A stretch of DNA of 64,000 nt, taken from positions 62,001 to 126,000 of the forward strand of contig NZ_JAWXVZ010000010.1 of the NCBI RefSeq assembly GCF_033843645.1, written 5' to 3'. Below, piece by piece: positions 17,130 to 25,526 of the stretch. A model generated the notes under the pieces. The model did no database searches and was not told the DNA's origin. It worked only from the letters and a program-made list of their open reading frames with translations. The stretch comes from Pseudovibrio zosterae. GTDB lineage: Bacteria; Pseudomonadota; Alphaproteobacteria; Rhizobiales; Stappiaceae. Positions within the stretch are counted from its first letter, which is position 1. Every line of letters begins with the position of its first letter. Made by a program: the position numbers and the translations under genes.

Positions 17130-17654
17130 ATGCAAAATTTCTTCGTTATTTCAGGCTGTTCCGGCGGAGGGAAGTCTACGATTCTGTCTGCTCTGGATCG
17201 CCAAGGACACGCGACCATCTGCGAGCCGGGACGCAGAGTTGTGAAAGATCAAGTGCAAAGCGGCGGCACCGCTCTGCCTTGGATCGATCTCGCGGCTTTT
17301 GCAAGAGAGGCCATGGCTTGCTGCTTAAAAGATCACTCGGCAGCTGCTCGACTGAGCGGTCCGGTGTTCTTTGACCGTTCTCTGATTGATGCGGTTGCCG
17401 CGTTTGAACACGCCACCGGGTCAACGGAATATCGCGCACACGCTCACATGTATCGCTATGCGCAGACAGTGTTTCTCGCCCCGCCTTGGCCTGAAATCTA
17501 CATAACCGACGCTGAGCGCAGGCATAGCTTGGAAGACGCCAAAGCTGAATTCGCCCGCCTCGAACGTGCCTATCAAGCGCTCGGTTACAACACGGTCCTT
17601 TTACCCAAGGTCCCTGTTGCCGCGCGCGTGAATTTTATTCTCAGCCGTGTCTAG
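17130..17654 (+). CDS. AAA_28-type ATPase/kinase
   Basis: A 174-residue P-loop protein. The Walker A GCSGGGKST is at about 9-17 after a short strand (NFFVISG), and the later FFDRSLIDAVA segment matches the Walker B-like region of the small AAA_28 family of predicted nucleotide kinases. The C-terminal YQALGYNTVLLPKVPVAARVNFIL is also typical of that family. The cellular substrate is unknown. The ATG at 17130 fits the start of the P-loop fold; upstream starts would add an unrelated tail. The 3' end overlaps the convergent FAD monooxygenase gene by 14 bp. Confidence 0.8.
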   Translation: MQNFFVISGCSGGGKSTILSALDRQGHATICEPGRRVVKDQVQSGGTALPWIDLAAFAREAMACCLKDHSAAARLSGPVFFDRSLIDAVAAFEHATGSTEYRAHAHMYRYAQTVFLAPPWPEIYITDAERRHSLEDAKAEFARLERAYQALGYNTVLLPKVPVAARVNFILSRV

Positions 17655-18810
17655 CGGTGCGGGGCAAGGTTTCCATCTCGGTATGGTCGCCTGATCCGAT
17701 GCCTTCAACGGAAAGCCATGGCGGAAACGGGGTGTCACTGGCAGAAATGACCGGCAAAAACCGATCCTGAAACCGATGAGACCGCGCATAAAGAGGAATG
17801 AGCGTGCGCCGAACAAATTTCGCCCAAAAACGCTCCGAGGCCATGAGCCGCGTGGAAGGATCCACGCTTTCAATGACCTGATGAGCGACGGGCCGTCTGT
17901 CCTCCGTGTACTCATCCGTGCGCCCCGTGCTGATCTGCCAGGCAAGCCAAGCGGCATCTTCAATGCCCATGTTCATGCCGCGCCCACCAAAAGGCGAGTG
18001 GATATGCGCTGCATCGCCCACAAGGAACACGGAGCCGCTTTGATAACTGTCCACCAAACGATGGGAAATCTTGAAGGTGCTGTGCCAGTGAACCTCTGCA
18101 ATGCGCAGCATTTCGGGGACATGTTCAAGAATATCCGCCTGATCCGACATGAGCCGGACCCGTTTGCCTCCAAGCGGGAACAAAGCGAACAGCACGGGAG
18201 CGCGGTCAAAAACGCTGATGCCATCCAGCGGCAGATCCGTCTCCACTTCCACATCGGCAAGGCCCCACTCGTTTTCGTAGGCGGAGCCCTTGAAAGACTG
18301 GCCGATCATGTGGCGTGTCGGCGAATGTGCCCCATCTGCTCCAATGACCACATCCGGCGAGACATGCTGGTCCGAGCCATCCGGCAGCGTCAAGACGACT
18401 TGAGATCGCCCACCGATCTGGTGCAATGATTTCAGCGTGGTGCCGCGCTCAATAGTGCCGCCATAGTCCTGAAGAGTTTCAGCAAGGACCTCCTCCGTTT
18501 CTGTCTGCGGCAAGATAAGCATGAAGTCATAGGGCGCAGGCAGCTGACCGAGGTCAATCTTGACCAGCTCTCCTTCTGGCCCGAACAGGCGGGCAGTCCG
18601 GATCTTGTTTCCGCGCCGGACAAGAGCGTCTCGCGCCCCACACGGACCAAGGATCTTCAACGTCCGCGGATTGATGGCAAGCGCTCTCGAATAAGGGCTC
18701 GGCTCTGGCAGTTGATCAATGATGCGCGGGCGATAGCCACGTCGATACAGTTCAATGGCGGCAGTCAATCCAGAAGGCCCCGCGCCCACGATCAAGATGT
18801 CATTTGGCAT
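17641..18810 (-). CDS. FAD-dependent monooxygenase (PHBH/UbiH-like)
   Basis: A 389-residue class A flavoprotein hydroxylase. The Rossmann motif GAGPSGL is near residues 8-14, the DG motif VVIGADGAHSPTRH lies near 155, and GDAAHIHSPFGGRGMNMGIEDA near 275 binds the FAD ribityl chain. These enzymes use NADPH and oxygen to hydroxylate aromatic or polyketide substrates. At 389 residues it lacks the C-terminal thioredoxin-like domain of phenol hydroxylases. There is no neighbouring pathway gene to point to the substrate. ATG at 18810 chosen; an in-frame TTG lies one codon upstream. Confidence 0.85.
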   Translation of the reverse strand: MPNDILIVGAGPSGLTAAIELYRRGYRPRIIDQLPEPSPYSRALAINPRTLKILGPCGARDALVRRGNKIRTARLFGPEGELVKIDLGQLPAPYDFMLILPQTETEEVLAETLQDYGGTIERGTTLKSLHQIGGRSQVVLTLPDGSDQHVSPDVVIGADGAHSPTRHMIGQSFKGSAYENEWGLADVEVETDLPLDGISVFDRAPVLFALFPLGGKRVRLMSDQADILEHVPEMLRIAEVHWHSTFKISHRLVDSYQSGSVFLVGDAAHIHSPFGGRGMNMGIEDAAWLAWQISTGRTDEYTEDRRPVAHQVIESVDPSTRLMASERFWAKFVRRTLIPLYARSHRFQDRFLPVISASDTPFPPWLSVEGIGSGDHTEMETLPRTARHG

Positions 18811-19031
18811 CAATCCAACCTTTTCATGCCCATAGTCCCCGAAAGACTATTCGACGAGCCGTGAAAGTTTGGTATGCACTTTGAAACCATGCCTCCTTTA
18901 AATCAACTGGATAAGAAGTAAGGGGCTTCTCAATTACGGGCACCTGAGCCCTTGTTGGGTCCGGCTTGATGACCAGACCGGCACGGTAGACTGTCGAAAG
19001 ACACTGATCTTGAAAGCTAAGAAGAGAGACA

Positions 19032-19445
19032 ATGACGACTTCGCAAAACTGTCCCTGCCATTCAGGTGAAGCCTATGCAAAATGCTGCCAGCCTTTCATT
19101 GAAGGGACAGCGGAACCGGAGAAAGCCATAGACTTGATGCGCGCCCGGTACACGGCGTACACGCAAAAGAACGTGAAGTTCATTCGCGATACCCTGTGGC
19201 CACCGCTTCAGAAAACCATGAACGAGATGGAAGTGCGTGAATGGGCCAATGAGACCCACTGGCTTACCCTCGACGTTCTGGATGCAGCCAAGGGCAGCCC
19301 GCAGGACAAGGAAGGCCTGGTGCTGTTCAAGGCCAAGTTCCTTGCCCGTGGCCAGATGTACGAACACAAGGAACTCAGCCTGTTCCGCAAGAAGAAGGAC
19401 CGCTGGTTCTACGTTGAGCCACTTCCACTGCCAAACGGCGTTTAA
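19032..19445 (+). CDS. YchJ family (UPF0225) SEC-C motif protein
   Basis: A 137-residue protein with an N-terminal SEC-C zinc motif (CPCHSGEAYAKCC, residues 7-19) followed by the NTF2-like domain of the YchJ family (MRARYTAYTQKNVKFIRDTLWP, WANETHWLTLDVLDA, FKAKFLARGQMYEHKELSLF, DRWFYVEP). Function is unknown; the SEC-C motif resembles the zinc site with which SecA binds SecB. AAGAGAGAC lies just before the ATG. It converges with dnaE2, five bases apart. Confidence 0.9.
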   Translation: MTTSQNCPCHSGEAYAKCCQPFIEGTAEPEKAIDLMRARYTAYTQKNVKFIRDTLWPPLQKTMNEMEVREWANETHWLTLDVLDAAKGSPQDKEGLVLFKAKFLARGQMYEHKELSLFRKKKDRWFYVEPLPLPNGV

Positions 19446-19450
19446 GATGC

Positions 19451-22400
19451 CTAATGGAAGTTGCGCCCCTTCGGCATGACCCGTTGAGCCGTGCGGGAGA
19501 GGTTTTCGTAATCCTGCGCAACTTCCGGCACTTCCTGAATGAGCTGCGCCAATCCACGCTTTGGGCGGATCTTTGGCGCAAGCTCCTGCACCGGTCGCTT
19601 GACCTCATCTGCATGGGCAAGCGCCGCATCCTCCAGCCCTTGGGCGGACAGATGGGACAGCAGACCACTGGCATCTTCAAGTTTTTCCGCAACCACGTGA
19701 ATGACCCCCTCTGCGTTTTGCAGATGGCCAGAGACCTTCACAAAACGGGCACCCAGCACGATGGGTCGGTATTTTTCAAAGCATTTTGGCCAGATGATCA
19801 CATTGGCCACGGCGGTTTCATCCTCAAGGGTCATGAATATCACGCCCTTGGCTGACCCGGGCCGCTGACGCACAAGCACCAGACCCGAAACGGTAACCCG
19901 CCGCCCTGATGGCAGGTTCACAAGATCCGCCGCCCGCGTGACACGCATGCGCTGCAAAGCGGGACGCACAAACGAAACGGGATGCGCCTTCAAAGACAAC
20001 GACAGGCTCTGATAATCCAGCACCACGTGCTCTCCAAGGTGCATGGGCGGCAGATTCACGTCCGGCTCTGGACGCAGATTATCTAGATCGGCCCGGTCAA
20101 ACAGCGGCAACCGCTCTGCGGCCCCGCCCTGCTCAAGCCCTTGAGCCGCCCACAAGGCCGTGCGCCGGTCCAACCCCAAGGAGCGAAAGGCATCCGCTTC
20201 CGCAAGTCGCGCAATCACCGCGCGCGGCAGTCCGGTGCGCAGCCACAGATCACGCACCGAATCATACCCTCTGCCACGCCGGGCAACGAGCCGCGCCATA
20301 TCTTCCTGACGAACACCCTTGATCATGCGAAACCCCAACCGCACCGCCCGGTCTGAGTATACAGTCTCAGCCATCTCCCGATGACGATAATGCAGCTTGT
20401 TGCGGGCCGGACTGCCCGGTTCCAGAATGGTTTCCCACTCGGACATGTTCACGTCTACCTCGCGCACCTCAACGCCATGCTCTCTGGCATCGCGCACCAA
20501 CTGCGCTGGTGCATAAAAGCCCATGGGCTGGGAGTTGAGAAGCGCCGCACAAAACACATCCGGATAGCGCGCCTTGATCCAGGCAGACGCGTAAACCAGC
20601 AGCGCAAAGCTGGCCGCATGGCTCTCTGGAAAACCATATTCCCCAAACCCTTCAATCTGCTTGAAGCAGCGTTCAGCAAAGTCCGCTTCATAGCCGCGGG
20701 CCACCATGCCCTCCACCATCTTGCGCTGGAAGGTGCCAATGGTCCCAACCCGGCGGAACGTGGCCATGGCGCGGCGCAAGCGGTCCGCCTCCGCAGGCTC
20801 AAATCCAGCTGCCACAATGGCAATCTTCATGGCTTGCTCCTGAAACAGAGGCACGCCCAATGTTTTGCCCAGCACCTCGCGCAACTCTTCCTTGGGGAAA
20901 TTCACTTGCTCAAGCCCCTGACGCCGACGCAGGTAAGGGTGTACCATGTCGCCCTGAATGGGACCCGGGCGTACAATGGCGACCTCAATCACCAAATCGT
21001 AGAAGGTGCGCGGTTTCATGCGCGGCAGCATGCTCATCTGTGCCCGGCTCTCGATCTGGAACACGCCAAGAGTGTCAGCCCGCGATATCATGTCATAGAC
21101 TTGGCTCTCCTCCGCCGGAATGCTGGCGATAGAATGGGTGACGCCATAATCTTCCTTGAGCATGACCAACGCTCGGCGAATGGCCGACAACATGCCAAGT
21201 GCCAGAATGTCGATCTTCAAAATGCCAAGAGCGTCCAGATCATCCTTGTCCCATTCGATTACCGTGCGATCTGCCATGGCGGCGTTTTGAATAGGCACCA
21301 CATCATCAAGCCGCCCCCGCGTGATGACAAAGCCTCCCACATGCTGCGACAGATGGCGAGGAAAGCCGATGAGCTCGTGGGCCAGCTTCAAGACCTGTGC
21401 CATGACGGCTTGCTCCGGATCCAGTCCGGCATCTCGGATCTGCCCCGGCGTGCCACCCCGGTCGGATCGTCCCCAGATGGTGCCGCTGAGGGCGTTCATC
21501 GCGTCCTCTGAAAAGCCAAAGACCTTGGCCACCTCCCGCAAGGCAGAGCGGGAGCGATAGCAAATCACCGTGGCGGCGAGCCCGGCCCGTTCCCGCCCGT
21601 ACTTCTCATAGATGTACTGGATCACCTCTTCGCGGCGCTCGTGTTCAAAGTCCACGTCAATGTCCGGCGGCTCCTTGCGCTCAGGCGAAATGAACCGCTC
21701 AAACAACAAATCTGCGCGATCAGGGTCCACCTCCGTGATGCCAAGGCAAAAGCAGATCGACGAATTTGCCGCCGAGCCGCGCCCTTGACACAGGATGCCT
21801 CGGGACCGGGCAAAACGCACGATGTCATAGACCGTCAGGAAGTACGGCGCGTATTGCAGCGCCTCCACCAGCTCCAGCTCGCGCGCCACCGTAGCCCGCA
21901 CCTTGTCCGGCACCCCGGCCGGATAGCGCCGCTGCATGCCCTCCTCGGCAAGGCGTGACAGCTCCTCCTGCGGCGGCAAGCCTGACGCGAAGGTTTCATC
22001 CGGATAGGTGTAGGCCAGCTCATCCAGCGAGAAGGTGATTTCGTCTGCCACGCGCAGGCTTTCAGACACGGCGCTCGGGCAATCCTGAAACAAGTCCAGC
22101 ATGGGGCCATAGGGTTTCAGGTGCCGCTCTGCATTGGCTTCCAGCAGGCGGCCTGCGGTCTCCAGCGTCTTGTGAAGGCGAATGCAAGAAATGACATCCT
22201 GAAGGGGGCGGCGCTCCGGCCTGTGATAGAGAACATCATTGGTAGCTAGCAGCGCCACTTCCTGCCGGGCACCAATTTCCTGAAGACGCCCCAACCAACG
22301 TCTATCGCTACCATGATAAAGGAACCGGGCCGCGAGCCGGACCCGAGCTCCAAACGCGTCCGTCAAACGCCCCAGCACGCGGCAAAGCGCAGCTTCATCT

Positions 22401-22816
22401 GCCTGGCGTGGCAGCGCCAGCGGCACCGGCGCCATGACAAGCCCCTCACCCCACCCCATCAGGTCTTCAAGGTGCAGATGACACTCGCCCTTCGGCGCAC
22501 GGCGATTGCCGATGGTGAGAAGGCGAGACAGCCGCTGATAAGCCTCAATATCCGTAGGCCAGACAAGAATGTCCGGCGTGCCATCCAAAAAAACAAGTCG
22601 GCATCCCACCAGCGTGCGAATGCCCGCTTCCTTTGCGGCGGTATGCACGCGCACCACGCCAGCCAAAGTGTTGCGATCCGTCACACCGAGCGCCGGCATG
22701 CCAAGTTCGCCAGCGGTAAACGCCAGTTCCTCCGGGTGTGAAGCCCCATGCAGAAAAGAAAAGTTTGTGGCACAGCCCAACTCGACAAAGGACTGGCGCA
22801 AGAGATGTCCACTCAT
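19451..22816 (-). CDS. dnaE2: Error-prone DNA polymerase III alpha subunit (ImuC/DnaE2)
   Basis: A 1121-residue C-family polymerase. The N-terminal PHP domain opens with FVELGCATNFSFLHGASHPEEL, the palm contains GRGSAANSSICFCLGIT and the catalytic PPDIDVDFEHERREEV (about 384-392), and the C-terminal part carries the OB-fold segment VTVSGLVLVRQRPGSAKGVIFMTLEDE. DnaE2 carries out damage-tolerant, mutagenic synthesis and works with ImuA and ImuB. It lies 15 bp after imuB, and the good Shine-Dalgarno GGGGAGG lies within the last imuB codons and the gap. Expression should be SOS-controlled from the LexA box at 25308. Confidence 0.97.
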   Translation of the reverse strand: MSGHLLRQSFVELGCATNFSFLHGASHPEELAFTAGELGMPALGVTDRNTLAGVVRVHTAAKEAGIRTLVGCRLVFLDGTPDILVWPTDIEAYQRLSRLLTIGNRRAPKGECHLHLEDLMGWGEGLVMAPVPLALPRQADEAALCRVLGRLTDAFGARVRLAARFLYHGSDRRWLGRLQEIGARQEVALLATNDVLYHRPERRPLQDVISCIRLHKTLETAGRLLEANAERHLKPYGPMLDLFQDCPSAVSESLRVADEITFSLDELAYTYPDETFASGLPPQEELSRLAEEGMQRRYPAGVPDKVRATVARELELVEALQYAPYFLTVYDIVRFARSRGILCQGRGSAANSSICFCLGITEVDPDRADLLFERFISPERKEPPDIDVDFEHERREEVIQYIYEKYGRERAGLAATVICYRSRSALREVAKVFGFSEDAMNALSGTIWGRSDRGGTPGQIRDAGLDPEQAVMAQVLKLAHELIGFPRHLSQHVGGFVITRGRLDDVVPIQNAAMADRTVIEWDKDDLDALGILKIDILALGMLSAIRRALVMLKEDYGVTHSIASIPAEESQVYDMISRADTLGVFQIESRAQMSMLPRMKPRTFYDLVIEVAIVRPGPIQGDMVHPYLRRRQGLEQVNFPKEELREVLGKTLGVPLFQEQAMKIAIVAAGFEPAEADRLRRAMATFRRVGTIGTFQRKMVEGMVARGYEADFAERCFKQIEGFGEYGFPESHAASFALLVYASAWIKARYPDVFCAALLNSQPMGFYAPAQLVRDAREHGVEVREVDVNMSEWETILEPGSPARNKLHYRHREMAETVYSDRAVRLGFRMIKGVRQEDMARLVARRGRGYDSVRDLWLRTGLPRAVIARLAEADAFRSLGLDRRTALWAAQGLEQGGAAERLPLFDRADLDNLRPEPDVNLPPMHLGEHVVLDYQSLSLSLKAHPVSFVRPALQRMRVTRAADLVNLPSGRRVTVSGLVLVRQRPGSAKGVIFMTLEDETAVANVIIWPKCFEKYRPIVLGARFVKVSGHLQNAEGVIHVVAEKLEDASGLLSHLSAQGLEDAALAHADEVKRPVQELAPKIRPKRGLAQLIQEVPEVAQDYENLSRTAQRVMPKGRNFH

Positions 22817-22831
22817 CCGCGCCTCCCCAAC

Positions 22832-24448
22832 CTAGCTGAACAAGCCCTGCAGGAACCAGCGCGGGTTCGGCACCTCCCGCTCAAACAGGCCCTCGCGATA
22901 CAGCCAGAAACGCCGCCCTTCGCTGTCTTCCACACGGAAATAGTCCCGCGTGGGCTGGGGCCCCTGCCACCACGGCGGCGCAATGCGCTCTGGCCCCTCC
23001 GATCGGGCAACCTCGTAGAGCGCTTTGCGCCAGCGAAACCGCAAGGGCGGGCCTTCCGGCACCATGGCCACGGCCTCCACCGGCTCCGGGCGGGCCAGCA
23101 ACCGCAACGGCCGCTCGAGGGATGTGTTGTCCCATAAGAGATGCTCATCCGGCCAAAAGATCGCGTCTTCTCGCACGGTAGCAGCTGGCACCAGCGCTGC
23201 ACGTTTTTCCGGCATGTGGCTGTCGCCGGGAAGAAACCGCGCCACCCGCGCAATGCCGAGCCGGGCGCCAAGACGGTCTACCAGCTGCGCCAAATCCTCA
23301 TCTTCGTCTCGCGCTCCGCTTAGGTCCAACTGGCCGGGGGTGCAGGACTGGGCCTCAAGCACACTCAGACGCACAAGGTCATAGCCAAACCCGGCATCCA
23401 GCTCATCGCCAACAGACTTCAGCTTCTCCCTGAAAAGACGCAGAATGAAGGAAGGCTCGCGGATGGGCCCACTGGTGCCCACCATCAAGCGGTTAACGAC
23501 ACCATCAACGCGGAAAAGCGCCACTTCAAACGCACGGCCGCCTTGTCCCCGATCTTCCAGTTGAGCCTTGATGTGATCGCCAAGTGCCAAGATGATGGCC
23601 TCCACATCCTCCTGCCGGGAGATTGGCTCAAAGAACCGACGCTCCGCAACCAGCGCCGGGATGTGCAGCCGCGGAGAGATCGGCTCCCCCTCAAGGCCTA
23701 GAGCCTGATCGAGTCGGCGCACCAATTCCCCGCCAAAGCGGCTGGCAAGAGGAGCGCGAGGCCGGTCCAGCACATCTACAATGCGTTTCAGGCCGACCTT
23801 GTTGAGCGCGGCAACACAGTTTTCTTCAAGGCGCAGCAGGGAGAGCGACATAGGCTCCAGAACGTCGCGCTGGCCACCCGGCGCGATGACCCCGCCCTTG
23901 GCGCGGGCACACGCCCAAGCAGCCCCAACCGTGTCCGCCACGCTGGCGCGAACGGTAAAGCCTTGCGCAGAAAGGCGCGTCACACAATCTTCCAGAAGCG
24001 CTTCTTCACCCTCAAACAGATGGGCGCAGCCTGTAATGTCCAGCAGAAGACCATCATCTCCACTCAGCGCCACAAGGGGGGTATAGCGATCGCACCAATC
24101 TGCCAGAGCGGCAAGCAGCGCTTCATCTGCTTCGGGAATTTCTTCTTCTGTGCGCAAGTGAGGGACACGGGCACAGGCATCGCTCAGCCCCTCGCCCAAC
24201 GCTATGCCCGCCTTGCGCGCAGGCGCATTAATGCAGATCAGACGGTGCGCATTGCGGCGCTTGCCATAAACGGCAAGGGGTTCAACCGCGTCGCCGGAGC
24301 GCCACGACCTGCCCCGATCCCTGCGGCAGATGCGGTCTGTGGCCAGCTCGGGGAACCATAGACACAGGATGCGTTGCTTCAGGCGCCGGGGTGCCAAGGG
24401 AAGTCCCGCATTCAGGGCGGGAGATGCGTTTAAACCGTTGCTCTGCAT
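22832..24448 (-). CDS. imuB: ImuB, catalytically inactive Y-family polymerase-like protein
   Basis: A 538-residue protein of the Y-family fold, beginning with RILCLWFPELATDRICRR, where active Y polymerases keep a catalytic aspartate that is missing here, and continuing with INAPARKAGIALGEGLSDACARVP and DDGLLLDITGCAHLFEGEEAL. ImuB is the hub of the mutasome: it binds the beta clamp, ImuA and DnaE2. ATG at 24448 has GGAG seven bases upstream. Its first 167 bp overlap the end of imuA in another frame, an unusually long overlap that implies translational coupling. Confidence 0.93.
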   Translation of the reverse strand: MQSNGLNASPALNAGLPLAPRRLKQRILCLWFPELATDRICRRDRGRSWRSGDAVEPLAVYGKRRNAHRLICINAPARKAGIALGEGLSDACARVPHLRTEEEIPEADEALLAALADWCDRYTPLVALSGDDGLLLDITGCAHLFEGEEALLEDCVTRLSAQGFTVRASVADTVGAAWACARAKGGVIAPGGQRDVLEPMSLSLLRLEENCVAALNKVGLKRIVDVLDRPRAPLASRFGGELVRRLDQALGLEGEPISPRLHIPALVAERRFFEPISRQEDVEAIILALGDHIKAQLEDRGQGGRAFEVALFRVDGVVNRLMVGTSGPIREPSFILRLFREKLKSVGDELDAGFGYDLVRLSVLEAQSCTPGQLDLSGARDEDEDLAQLVDRLGARLGIARVARFLPGDSHMPEKRAALVPAATVREDAIFWPDEHLLWDNTSLERPLRLLARPEPVEAVAMVPEGPPLRFRWRKALYEVARSEGPERIAPPWWQGPQPTRDYFRVEDSEGRRFWLYREGLFEREVPNPRWFLQGLFS

Positions 24449-25283
24449 GGTTCCACTCCAGTTCACAGGAACCGAGCCGCCCGTCCCGGTTCTTTTCCAG
24501 TTCCACGTGCCAACACGGTGCCGCCATCAAGGCACGTGCAGGAACAAATGCTCCCTTGTTTCGCAGACCCACCGCTTCAGACCGCAGTGGCGTCACCCGC
24601 CAGCGGGTCATGGCTGCGCTGACCGCAGCCTGACCGCTGTGCCGCATCAAGAACACAGGCACCCCGGACCGCTCTGAACGCAACGCCAACCGGCGCGTTG
24701 CTGTCAGGTCCAACGATTTGAAATCCCCTTGCATCTCGCCCACAACCACGCTCAGAGCCCGGCATTGGCTGCCCTCCTCCAGCGCCCACAAAACCTCTTC
24801 AACCCGATGCGGGGCAACAATCAAAAGCCGCGCCGGATCAAGACCAAACTGCAAAAAGCCCTGCGCACTGGGCAGGCCTGCCTCGCGCTGCACCATCTCA
24901 TCCAGCACCCACAGAACCATGCCGTCGCGCTTCTTCAGACACAGGATCGCCAAAGCGGCTACAAAGCCGGTCAGCGCTCCGCTCTGGCGCACTTCAGTTG
25001 ATGTGAATTCATGTAAGGTACCCAGCTTGAAACCATGCTGTGCGGAGAGCTGGTCCAGCTCTTCAACGCCCAGACACAAACGGTGCCGGCTCTGACCTGC
25101 AGGCGCTACACACACACCCGCGGCCCCTTCAACCTCAGAACCGGAAGGGGTATGAGTTGGCTCCTGCATAATCGAGGCGGCGGGTGCAGGAGCCAAACTC
25201 ATCTGCGATTCCTGAGGGAGGCGTCCTTCCAGAACCGCGAGGCGGCGGCGCAAGACTTCAATTTCTGCCGTTCGAGAGCTCAT
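24282..25283 (-). CDS. imuA: ImuA, RecA-like mutasome protein
   Basis: A 333-residue RecA/SulA-related protein, first gene of the imuA-imuB-dnaE2 cassette. Typical ImuA segments are LRRRLAVLEG at the N-terminus, GTLHEFTS..RQSGALTGFVAAL, VLWVLDE..QREAGLPSAQGFLQFGLDPARLLIV and LDLTATRRLALRSERSGVPVFLMR. ImuA binds ImuB and supports damage-induced mutagenesis. The C-terminal 55 codons overlap imuB. A LexA-type box lies 25 bp upstream of the ATG. The last 30 or so residues are low-complexity and may be dictated mostly by the imuB reading frame. Confidence 0.93.
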   Translation of the reverse strand: MSSRTAEIEVLRRRLAVLEGRLPQESQMSLAPAPAASIMQEPTHTPSGSEVEGAAGVCVAPAGQSRHRLCLGVEELDQLSAQHGFKLGTLHEFTSTEVRQSGALTGFVAALAILCLKKRDGMVLWVLDEMVQREAGLPSAQGFLQFGLDPARLLIVAPHRVEEVLWALEEGSQCRALSVVVGEMQGDFKSLDLTATRRLALRSERSGVPVFLMRHSGQAAVSAAMTRWRVTPLRSEAVGLRNKGAFVPARALMAAPCWHVELEKNRDGRLGSCELEWNHAEQRFKRISRPECGTSLGTPAPEATHPVSMVPRAGHRPHLPQGSGQVVALRRRG

Positions 25284-25307
25284 CGAATCTCGCCGTATTC
25301 GCTATTT

Positions 25308-25322
25308 GTTCTTGTAATGTTC
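25308..25322 (-). promoter_or_regulatory. LexA (SOS) box of the imuA-imuB-dnaE2 operon
   Basis: On the minus strand GAACATTACAAGAAC, an exact match to the alphaproteobacterial LexA operator GAAC-N7-GAAC, 25 bp before the imuA ATG. Its position predicts LexA repression and DNA-damage induction. Confidence 0.9.
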
Positions 25323-25526
25323 TTATATTGATTCCGCGAGAACACTCGAGAGTCAAGCGCTCATTTACCCCCAGTTTTTATGGGCAACCAAAATTCAGCG
25401 CCGCAACGCAAAAACACGAAGCAAAAGAGCAGCATGCCCGGCGCGCAGATCGAGCGCTTCATTGATTAAAATATTAATCTTTGCACCCCAACATCTTTTG
25501 ACCCGCCAAATCCCAGGGAGCTCTTC

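Noticed and set aside
16582..17374. Open frames on both strands across the tRNA-Gly pair, one with a repeated segment (MRFELTTSTLARLRSTPELRPH)
   Set aside because: These are translations of the tRNA genes themselves, a well known source of false proteins; the repeat is simply the duplicated tRNA.
20381..21511. A 376-codon open frame antisense to dnaE2
   Set aside because: It lies wholly inside a well supported gene, has no domain, and high GC coding sequence commonly opens the opposite frame.
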